Shown here one piece after another: positions 35,001-47,000 of a DNA stretch of 64,000 nt. Location: NCBI GenBank assembly GCA_917880885.1, contig OU862920.1:38723019-38787018 (forward strand), given 5' to 3'. Both the position numbers and the translations under genes were made by a program. The notes beneath the pieces were generated by a model. The model did not search any database, was not told where the DNA came from, and saw only the letters and a list, made by a program, of their open reading frames with translations. Within the stretch, counting starts at the first letter, position 1. Each line of letters opens with the position of its first letter. The stretch is from Limnephilus marmoratus. Lineage: Eukaryota; Arthropoda; Insecta; Trichoptera; Limnephilidae.

Positions 35001-38000
35001 CTGGAAAAATATTAACAGTTTAAGTTAAAAGAAAACTAAACCAACAAGCTTATTTAGTAATTGTTTCTTCAAAGGGTATGTGATTGTTCTCATTTCAATT
35101 TTTAATCTCACTCATCTCACAGGAACTAGCCTAGCCTGTCTTGAAGGTAATAATTTTGTAAATTAATAAAAATACAGTAGAACCCCGTTAATTCGAACCC
35201 CGTTAATTCGAAAAAACGCGTAATTCGAAATTTTCCTCGAAAAAATGTCCCATGAATTAAATCTTCATACAAAATCGATTTTTAATTCGAAAATTTCGTT
35301 AATTCGTAATTCGAAATTTTTTTTTGGCCGCTCAGTTTGAATCTACTTCTGTAATTCAAAAAAGAAAAAAAAAACTTTGAAAACGCAACCACAATTTTGA
35401 ACGTAGCCGTAAATTTACGGAAATTCCCGCCTGTCATCGAATCTACTTATATTACCAGTATGTACCTAAATACCCTTAAATCAGTTTCTTTCCTACAGCG
35501 GTCGAGTGCGCTTCAAGCTAATTTCAAACTTTCCCACTTCGAATTTTTATATTTACTTGAATTCAAAATATACCTACCTAGTGTTTACTAAAGTTTTCCT
35601 AAAGAAGTATAACTCGTATTTAAGTGTTAATCGGCGTTTGCACACAAACTTTTCGTGTTTTAATTTTATATTTACGTAAATTTATTGACAATATTTGTGT
35701 TCATTAACGTTTTCTAATTTAAAGTGTATTTTACTGTGAAAGTTTAAACTAATAAATTTGTACCTAATTAATATGGCCCCGCCTATTGTGCGTAAAGCAT
35801 ATAAAAGTTTGACAATTTTGCAAAAAGTGCAACTTATTAGAGACGTCGATAATAAGGTGGACAGTAAAGGCAAATTAGCCATCAAATACGGAATCCCCAA
35901 TTCCTCATTGTCCACTATTTTAAAAAACCGGCAGAAGATCGAAGCCGCTTTCGATAAGTGTAAAGCCAGCGGTTCCCAACAGCGCGTGCGGCCTCCGAAG
36001 CATGAAGAAATGGAAGAAAAACTTTTTGAATATTTTTCCCAAATTCGGGCTGCAAAAATTCCCACTTCTGGGCCGATGCTTATAGAGAAAGCGAAATCCA
36101 TGGCAAATGAGATGGGAATTGAAGATTTTAAAGCTTCCAATGGGTGGTTTGACCGCTTTAAGCGACGCTATAATATTGTGTGCCTTGCCGTTTGCGGCGA
36201 AGCCCAAAAAGTCGACGAAGGGGAGGTGACAAGTTGGCTGGCAGAAAACAAACATATTTGGGAAAAATTCCTTCCAAAGGATGTGTATAATATGGATGAG
36301 ACGGGAGTATTTTATAATATGATGCCGGACAGAACACTAGCCCTCCGTGGCGAAAAATGCCACGGAGGGAAAAGAAGCAAGGAGAGATTAACCGCCGCCC
36401 TCTGCACCAATATGGATGGCACCGACAAGATGAAGCTTGTCATAGTGGGAAAATTCAAAAAGCCAAGGTGTTTTAGGGGCCTTACGCATTTGACGTACCC
36501 TGCTATGACATATGAAAATAATAAAAAGGCGTGGATGACGCGGGAGATTTTTTGTAAATTTTTGATCGCTGTGCAGAGGAAAATGGCAGCACACAACAGA
36601 AAAATATTGATGATCCTAGATAACTGTTCGGCTCACTATACTCCTGACATAAATATTCCAAATGTGGAAATTCTTTTTCTGCCGCCAAACACCACCAGTA
36701 TTCTCCAGCCCCTCGACCAGGGCATTATCCAAAACTTTAAGTGCCATTTTAGAAAGAGTCTGCTGCATTCCTGTATAGTTCAGATTAATAATGGATCAAC
36801 GTCTGAGAACCTCAGAAAATGGTCGGTGTTAGATGCTTGTAGAGCAATGTGCATGGCGTGGAAGTCGGTGACGCCTTTTACTATTGCAAATTGCTTCCGT
36901 AAAAGTGGGATTTGCGCCCAGCCCACAGAAGAAAGTAGCATCTCCGTGGAAGAAAATACCGGCCCCGTGGAAGAAGCTGAAGACATCGAAACAGCTAGTG
37001 AAACTCTTCTGCTTGGGGAAGCTAATTTCATCGATTTCGTGAATTTCGATGAACAACTAGCAACGTCTGAGATGCACATCCCCGTGCCCACCAGCGAAGA
37101 AACCGAAGTCAGCGATGAAGAAGGCAGTGAGGATGAAGACACTACAATTTTACCCCAACCTTCAGAGGTTTTCCAGGCCCTGGATGTTCTCCAGCGGAGC
37201 GTATTAGGGAGCCCACAGATGCCGTCGGCCGCATTTAACCACATAAATGCCTTGATGAACATTTTTATTCGCCATAATGATACTACAATTAAAACCAAAC
37301 AAGGAAAAATAAATGATTATTTTAAGAAGGGCGATTAGTGTATGTAATGTCTTTTTTTACTATTGATTTAATTTTATGTTTTTGGTTGTTGTAGTTATTG
37401 AAAATCAAAAAAGGTTTTCCTCTCCCGTGTAACGTGTAAATAAATATCAAAATCATTTTAATATTTACTTCTTTTATTTAAATATGTTTGTATTTATTTC
37501 ATAGAATCTGTGTAGCGATGTCCCTTAGTAACTATCTTAAAGTTTAAATGCATATTTACTTTCAATATTGAAAGTAAACAATAGAATTCATCATGTATTA
37601 TATGATATAAATCTGTATCACGATCATACAGGTAATTAACCTAACTGTAAAAATAGTTTTTTTTAAGGAAATGCGAAATAATACAAGTTAAAATTACTTT
37701 TGTCATTTAAACGCGTATTTAAATAATTAAAGTTGAGAAGCGCTCTCTGCTAATACGATCGTAGTGGGTGGGGAGTGGGGAGCAGGGAGCACGTGTCCAG
37801 TGGGTGGGCCGGCTTACTAGAGAGCTTGAGTAGGCGAGACAATTTAGTTCGTAGTAGGCAGCTTCTGAAGAAGGTCGTTTGAAGCACGGTGACGTCGATG
37901 TCCTATGTATTTGGATTACATAAATTTTACAAACGAAATAATTTAGACACGAATTTTATATTTTGGGTTACTTTCAATTCTATGAATAATAAAGTAATTT

Positions 38001-41000
38001 GGATTAATTATGTATTTTGATGACGAAAATGATCATTGTTATTTTTACAAAAGATTGCTAAATGTACCTAGAATACCTAGGTACCTAATACATATTTCGT
38101 TTGAAATGATATCCTATTCATTGTCTACGGAAATGACACTAATTCACATAGGTACGTTGCTGCTTGCCTCCGAGATGGCTAGATGTAAGACATACATATT
38201 CATCTTCAAAATAACGTACATTACATAATACATACTGTAGGTACATACTTATATACATTTTTATGTTTTAGTCAGATTTCCAAAAGGGTCGTGTTACAAA
38301 AATAAACGTATCTTCACTTGATAATACATTATTATATTCAATGCTGTCATTATTTTCACATTAAAAAGGTAGTGTTTCCACCAGCCGAATTTCAAGTGTA
38401 GACAAAGAAAACGGTTAACCCCGCTTGTGAATGAGTGTCTACTTACACAGCTTTACTTGACAAAGCTTGCTGATAATATTTTCATATTATGTAAAAAGGT
38501 TATTTCCACCGGCTGTAATTTCAAGCGTAGACAAAGACAACGGTTTACCCCGCTTATGAGTGTCTGCTCACACAGCTTTATTTGACAATAAGTTATTCAA
38601 AACTTTCTGATAATATTTTCGTATTATGTAAAAAGGTTATTTCCACTGGCTGTAATTTCAAGCGTAGGCAAAGGCAACGGTTCTAATTTTGAGATGTACG
38701 AGCTAGCTTTATTTGATAATTCAAGCTCGGAATATCTTCTGGAAGGATAGTGTTGTATTGTTCACTCTACTATGTTTCCTGTACGAGAGATAGAGATACA
38801 ACACTAGCTGGAATTGCAATGTTAGATTTTGTTTATTATTGTTTTTATTCATTTTGGTTTCTGCTTGTGACAGCAAGCAACAGTAAACATTATTTATGAA
38901 TTCTGAAAAACGATCTTCATTGGTGAAAATGATGAATATCGTGAGTGTAAACATTTCGAATCCGCGATTGTTATACAGTGCGACTAATTTGTTTACTTGT
39001 GTGTGTGTGTAGTGCTTGTAGGTATATCGGTTTCGAATGTTATTAGTAATTAATTACATACATAGGTATTAGGAGATAATTTCGCAGCCATTGCGTCTTC
39101 AATAATACTTGAAAGAGTCGTGTAGGTTCTAAGGGAATATGGTTGGATAGCAGCGGAAAGTTAGATAAGACAATTTTTTTATTAAAATTGGTTTTAATGT
39201 TACAATTTATTATCAAGAAGGCGTAAACCAATATTTTTATTCGTTCCCCAAGTAAAACTCGATAGGAAAAATAAAAATTAACTAGGTAGGTGTAGGTAGG
39301 TAGGTAGGTTGAGGGCCGTCAGATTTAAAAAAAACGCGCGAAAATTACCTTCCTGACTTTTGCGTTATTTCTACACAAACCCGAATAGAAATCCTACTTG
39401 AAAAAACACATTTCAAAGGTGATTGCTAATATATAAATATCTTTATATGCATTTGGAAAAGGAACAAACACATGAAAAGTTCGACTTTCCGGTTTTGACA
39501 GCGTCTGACAAATCAGAGAAGATTAAAATTACATCCGCCATTTTTTTCACCAAAATTTCGAATTACGTGGGAATTCGTTAATTCGAAATTTGATTTTTGA
39601 TGTCCCGTGGATTTCGAATTAGCGGGGTTCTACTGTAATATTTTTTGTTATGCTTATCAAAATAACAATATTATTACATTAACCACTCGAGCGATGGCTA
39701 CCCAATTTTAAGGTTATTTAAAAAAATTAAAATGAGTTATAATTTTAAGATTTAAAAATAAATAAATTATAAAACCTTAAAATATGGGATAAATGGTGAA
39801 ATCTAGGTCCTCATTGGCTTTAAACCGCAATGAGCAGTTCACAAATATATTTCTGTATTAATATTTGGGAGGAATGATAATCATTAAATCGAATTGCTGA
39901 ATCGAAAACCGAACACCCATCGCTCGAGTGGTTAAAACATAGCTTTCCTAGATAAAAGAACAAACTTTCTAAATCAATTTATAATTTTTTGTGGAAAAGA
40001 GTCAATAGTCTAAAATTTGATTTAAAATTGACATATTTCCGGTTTTATCTGGTTATTCCCTCAAGTTAATTGCATTTATCCTTCTTTTAATATTTCTTTC
40101 AGCCTTCCCATCTCAAACATATTCATTTACCCGCTCATATATTCATATTCATATTCAAGTATTCATCATTCACAACTACATTGCATAATGTTTTCGTACG
40201 CTATCTTTCAAGCACCATATTTAGACAAACTTAATATATTATGCTATTAATTTTTAAATTATTACATCATAGCCAATAAACAGTATAAAATATACCTGTT
40301 AAGTATAATATTATGTATTCCTCAACATACATTTATTCACATAAAGCTTATCGTGCAGTAATAATAATACTAATATTAAGTTTTTGAAAATACAAGGATG
40401 TTATTGTATGTAATACTAGCTGACCCGGCCACGCGTTACTGTGGCTAATAAAACACTAAAACATCTACTGGATGGTTATCCAACCTTTATAACCACCGCC
40501 GTCTTTGAGTTTATCGCAAAGAGACCGACAAATGCCGCGGAGGACTTTAATTTATAATACGTAGAGATGATGTGAAAGATTATAATAATGTGCATGAAAT
40601 GCTTGGGGTAACTAACGTATTTAAGTTAATAAGGATTAATACTGTATCCATCTATAACTTTTCAATTACCGCAATGTACGTGACCATTTTTTTAGAAGAT
40701 AGAATGGGTATAGTAAGCTATCCGTAAAAGATAGATATATGCCTTCGCGGACTTTTTTGTAGATCTATAAAAGAGGAATATCCCAGCATGCATTGTTTTG
40801 TTATATCTCAAAGGGATTAGGCAGTGTTTTTGATGAAATCTCCCAGGCGGCTTGACTTTTTCCGACACTTCTAACAATTATCGATATGTTTCAACCAATT
40901 TACACCAATCCTTGACAAATTACATACTTAAGGCCAAGTGTAATCATTTATTAATTTTAAATAATGATAATATTATTACGCAAATCGATAAACATAAAGT

Positions 41001-44000
41001 TTTTAGTATGAAAAATATTTTTTATAAATTTTTAAAATTTACATAGGCTTAGCATTTATCAAAACCAAATCAGAAATACGACCTAATTCGGACCGGTTTT
41101 TCGTAAATTTTACAAAATATTTTTAACTGCTGAATATGCTCAAAGTATACCTTTAGGGGTTTTCTTTAAAACCACGAAAAGAAATTTAAAATAAATAGAT
41201 AAATAAGTTTTTAGTTAAATTTTTTCATAAACACCAATTTTCGTGTTTTTTTAAACGCTGAATACAAAACTTTGGATTCGTTTATTTACCAAAACGTTAC
41301 GAGGAATTGTTGGTATTATATTTCTCCGTTTTTTAAAGACAATTTTATTATTTTAATCTTCAAATTAAGAATGAAATACTGGATTTTTAATTACTAGCAA
41401 AAGTCCTCTGTCGTGTGGCGCCCATTTATCTTTCTCTATACGGTACAATTTTGAACTAAAACCTTTTTTGTAAATATTTCAAAAGATGGCAGTAATCAAT
41501 CACGGTGAGAAAGATATTATTATATTTATTTTTGGAAACGATGATATATTATCATCTATCTACCTATACATGTAGGTACCTATACGTTTTAATATAATAA
41601 CCTGCCTACTATTTTATATCGACGTCAAGCTAGTAGAGTGCAGTCGTGTCAAATTTTAAATGATTATTATATGATTAAAATAATACCTACGTAAATACAA
41701 TAAAATAACACGGAAGTGAGTGGTAGAAGAACTCAGTGATGCCCGGTGGGTAAGTACTTGGCTATTCAGATCCGGTCACCCAACACGGCTGAAGCTATTT
41801 CAGGCAACGCAATGTTACGATTCTTTTTTTAAATACATTTCTTTGAAAAATAGTTATTTTCAATTTTTCACAAGAACAACATTCTTTTTATAACTTTTGA
41901 AGGTTGTTCCCAACAATGTAATATATCATTGAAAAAGAAGATAGCACTAAAATCTAAACGAAATTATTTAAAAATAATGTAATTGTGGGATAACACAAAT
42001 TAATCGCATAAAATGTTGATAGGTACTTGCGCACGCCGGCATTTTAACTCGCGACCTCCGGATTCGTCTCCTTCCCCTCTCCACTACCTTCAGCCTCACA
42101 ACATACCCCGCATTGGGGTATGCCCGGTATGCCGTAGTCTCACTGGCTCCAATTGGGAGCAGCTGGGACTCTTGTAAGGTATTCAACACATAATAAAAAT
42201 ATATATCTCTCAGTAGGTATTTATACCTTTTTTTGAAGTCTACATACATCGACACATTATTATACCTCTGTGTCCGTACATATTACAATCTGAATTCTGA
42301 AATGTGGTCTTTCAATGTCTTTCAGTAGGGTCATTTGCAATACCAAGCACAATACAAAACATGCGACTGCCATGTGTCATGTTTTGTGCATGGCGAGCCA
42401 GCGCGGCGTCATCACGAAACGGCCATATGGATAGGTAGGTAGGTATTATGCATGCGTTTGTGGGTCAAAGACTGCGTTTGTCAAAAAATAAAAGGAAGGA
42501 GATGGGGAAGAGGAAGGTGGGTAAGTACCTGGCTATTCAGATCCGGTCACCCAATACGGCTAAAGCCATTTCGCGCAACGTTCCGATTTTTTAAAAATAA
42601 ATTTTTAATAACTTATGAAATCTTTAAACAATAACAGTTTCTCGGAGTTTGCCAACCATTTGGTGGAAAACAGTCACACCTTTGACTTCAATAGTGGAAT
42701 AGAATTAATGCATTGTAATATCAATGGCATAAATGAACTAATACCGTCAATGGCATTCAGTTGGATAAACTAGAAATTTTAGATATCCGAAAGAGTGTTA
42801 ATGCGAATTTGAATATTATTAATACCTAATCAAAATCTCTCCTTAAATGACCTAATATCCCTTTGTGGGTACTTGCGCACGCCGCAATTCGAACTCGCGA
42901 TCTCCGGATTCGTAGTCAAGGATCGTAACCGTTCAACCACCGAGGTCTGGAATATCGATACGCTTTCAAATGTTCTAGGATTATTATTATTCGTGAAGTT
43001 GCAGTTGAAGCTGCCACGTGTAGACATGTATACAATGCACGTCTCAATGGAAACATCAAATGTTTTTATGGTCCTTTTTATTTTAGTTATCTGTTAGTAG
43101 AAGTGTCGACTGCCGTTCAAATCCCAGATCATCCAATTTCTTTTCCAAGTTTTTAAACGTTTTTTTAAAGTAGATGGTAAAAACCTTTTTTGACGGTTTT
43201 TTGGAGGTTTTAAGATTATAAGAAAAAAAAATTGTGGACTTATTTTATAAAGTTTCTTGAAATGTAATTTATTTATTTACGCCTTGAAGGCTTTTACATG
43301 TAACATCGGTAAGTTGTACAGTAGCATCATAACAATAACAATAACAAGTATATTATAAAACAAAGTCCTCCGCCGCGTCTGTCTGTCTGTATGTTCGCGA
43401 TAAACTCAAAAACTACTGAACGCATTTTCATGCGGTTTCCATCAATAAGATTCACGAGGAAGGTTTAGGTATATAATTTGAAGGTTTTGTGTAAAGTTTT
43501 AAACATATAATATATCTATTAAGGAGAAAGTCTGTACACGAGCGGGCTGGCAAGCGGGTGGCGAGGATTTGATTTGTATGCAAAACTATTTATGCCGAGG
43601 TTGATAAAATTTTGCATATGTGACCTATAAAACAAGAGGAAAGTCAATGTCTACATTTTATTTCGAAAACTCTTTGTAAAGCCCGGGCATTGCCGGGGAT
43701 TACGGCTAGTAAATAATAAAGAGCATGAAAGACATTAGGTGCAGTGTAATGATTAATTAATAAGAAATAACGATAATATTATTTCGCAATACGATAAAAA
43801 CAATATTTTTAACGGGAAAAAAAATATTTTAAAGTTACAAGGGCTTAGCTTTTATCAAAAAAAAAATCAGATTTTTTTTTCAAATAAATGATGAAAATCC
43901 TTGTAAATTCAATGTAGGTTTTTTTCTAAAACGATATTCGTAAAAATTTTTTGAAAAATATATTTTTTTATTATAATAATTCTGATAATAATAATTTGTT

Positions 44001-47000
44001 ATAATGATATTTTATTTTATTACTATATAATATTAGTTCGCGAACCTTAAATACGTGTGAATATTTTCGTGACTTAAATTAAACACTTTTTTAATGTTTT
44101 CTTCTACTTTTATTTCAATAAATAAAAATAGATGTAATTAAAACAGTATCTACACACCACACGCACTATATATATAATGACAACGGTGAAATAATTCATT
44201 TAACTTGTTTTTTAGCGACATCTTTCGAAAACAAACCAAACTTTTTGAAACCAAAAATATTCCAAATTTCTCAAAAGGACCATCACGTCCGCTAGAGGCC
44301 ATCGATGAAGTTTTGTGTAAAAAATAGTACCTATTACAATCCTTCTTAAACCTTCCTCACGAAACACTCTATCTAATGGTGAAAACAGCATGAAAATCCG
44401 TTCAGTAGTTTTCGAGTTTATCGCGAACAGACAGACGGCGCGGGGGACTGTAATTTATAATATGTATGTAGAGATTGTGTAACACTTACATTCTTCATCA
44501 TATGGGCCCATACGAAATTGGCCAGCATTTCCCATGTGGTTTCATCCCCATCCAAAAATAGATCAATGGACGTGTCCATGACTTGCTTGAAGGCATCCAA
44601 GAACTGTTCAGTTGTCAAAGCTGAGTCATCCACGAGTCTGCCAGTTACCTCTCCAATGGTCTGCATGTTCTTGACTTTGTTGCTGTAACAACGATAAAAA
44701 TAACGTTAATTTAGCAACTTGACTATAACTCTGAACAGTTAATTTATTTTTTAAGGAAACTAACAATTTTAGTAAACAGAATGAAATACTCACAATTGCA
44801 GTCCCCACAGGGTAACTTCTTTCACAACAGTGACAATGGACACATTATCCTTCAAGAAGTTGCGTTGAATCTTATCTAGGATTCCATAAGCCTTGTCGTT
44901 CTGAGACTGGTCCATCATAGCCTGGACCTTCCTTGGGATATCATCTCCGAATGCCTCCAATGTACTGGCCAGAGTAGCATTCTTATTGTTGTCTTCTGTG
45001 AAATTATTGTAATAATATAATTAATTTAAAGTTAAGGCCAAATAAATTTTTCAAAAAAAAATGATTACATCTCAGAAGAGCGATTCTGTATCTTTTGTGG
45101 ATAAGGAATCGATTCCATACGTAATCCCCTGTCGGATTGGGTGATTAGCGCCGTTTACACGCACACTTCGGAGCGACCGAGTCCCACACCACTTCAGGCC
45201 GCCGCACAGAAAAGTAAAGACCGACAGGTTTACAGCGCAGTTCACTGTGAATGGCCGCCTGCGCGGCGGCCTGAAGTGGCGTGGAACTCGGTCGCTCCGA
45301 AGTGTGCGTGTAAACGACGCTATTGTCTATGGCTTGCAATTGCTTTTTTTATGGGCTAATGTGTAAGCTGGAGGGTTGCCAATATCTATGTTCTAAAATA
45401 CCCACAAAAAATTTTCAAATTCCCCAAATTGGCGAGAACAAAATAACAAATTCCCACAATTTTGGGAACCGCCGACTTCGCAAATGTCAAATCCATGGTA
45501 TACAATGCTTATGTCATCTGAGATGCTGTGTGGAGGGTCTTTTTGAGGAGAGGAAGGAAAGAACGTTGGTCTTGAAGAGACCCATGTTGTAGGAAGGAGG
45601 AAACACAGAGGCTGGCAAATCATTCCACAGCTGAGCTGTTGAACACAAGAACGAGTCGAAGAAACGACCCGTTCTCATGTGAAAAATGTCAACCGTGTAC
45701 AAATGTTGGGCATGCGTTAGGCGTGTTTCCCGACTATGCACCGGTGCCGAAGGGATCAATGACGCTAGTTCCTCCATTGTAATACCTGTAGAATAAGGAT
45801 AGCAATCCCACCCGACGCCTGTGCTCTAAAGATTGCAATCCTATGCTCTAAAATTGAAAGCCAAACAATCACACATACGTATCTGACAGGCAATTACATA
45901 TGGAAATGATTCCGTATCCACAAAAGATATAGAATCGCGTGGGTTGGATTCGGATAGCATTATTTCAAACATTGTAAAAAAATACCATCTTCATAACACT
46001 AGAATGAGTAAATTGAGTTCAATAAAGAAAAAATATAGCAATGCTCAAGTACTTACGTTCGAAGTTGTTCTTGAAAGTGGACCTTTCAATTGATGCTCCC
46101 TTTGATCGATAAGTACCTGAAAGAAAACAAATATTTCAATTATTCAAGAGAAATTTGTACAACTCCTTACATAATGTGCCTAATAAAAGAAAACTTTATT
46201 TCAATTATCAGAAAATAAAACCAAGATGCAACAAGAAAATAAAGAGACAATTTGTTCAAATTACATACTCTATATATGTACTACAATCAAACATTAAAAT
46301 TACGGTTGGACTGTTTCAAACGATCATTCTCATGTGATTTTTTTACATTACATTTCGACCCCTATTAAATGCTTATTCTGGTCAGTGTCAGCTTCTGATC
46401 AAATTGTGGTTGCGCGGTTTTCATTTAGTTGATTTTTTGAAGGTGTGCAGTAGAATTGGTTAACAATATCGGCGATGCCAGGAAACACAGTACAAACATA
46501 GCGCATGTCTTATGTTTCAATATCTTTGGGTTCAATAATTCAAAATTATCAGATATTTTCTTACCAGGTCCGTTTTGTGAAGGAGCCTCATCGCCAGTGG
46601 CGTCCCTGAGGGCATTGTACATGTTGAAGGACTCAGCAGTGTTCTTGCGAGCCGGAGAATTGTTGGAGTTGGTGCTGGACGGGCCCTTGGCTGTGGCCGC
46701 TCCTCTGCCCCAGGAGGACATATAGGTGGAGGGCTGCAGGGAAGTCAGGGTGATCGGGGTCTGCAATCATCAAGTTATTGAATTATTTACAATATCAACA
46801 ATGAAAAACAAAAAATATGTATCTATACAATTTTTTTTTAAGTGCCACTAGAACCCAATCCTTTATGACTCATCTAATATATATTTGAGGTATGTAAAAG
46901 CAAAGGCAGCAATCTCTCACTTGAGAAAAAGACAAAAAACTTGTAAATATTAAATGAGATTTCGTGAGCTGAAGAAATTAACTCAAATAGTATTTTGATA

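Larger units (their letters stand above)
35175..39635 (+). mobile_element. Tigger/pogo DNA transposon, apparently full length
   Basis: 4461 bp. TIR CAGTAGAACCCCGTTAATTC at the left and its near-complement at 39616-39635, flanked by TA (35173-35174, 39636-39637). Additional 'ttaattcgaa' repeats lie subterminally at both ends. It encodes one transposase and has an unusually long 2.2-kb non-coding tail. It sits in the 9.5-kb eIF4G intron between exons 15 and 16, in antisense orientation to the gene. Confidence 0.93.
45072..45945. mobile_element. Long inverted-repeat element with nested insertions
   Basis: 'gattctgtatcttttgtgga' at 45072 is mirrored by 'tccacaaaagatatagaatc' at about 45926-45945; the arms are about 55 bp. 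Inside are a foldback (45146-45322) and a LINE piece (45503-45843). Confidence 0.7.

Noticed and set aside
42868..42950. Functional tRNA gene
   Set aside because: A and B boxes are present, but the acceptor stem and anticodon arm do not pair; a SINE head fits better.
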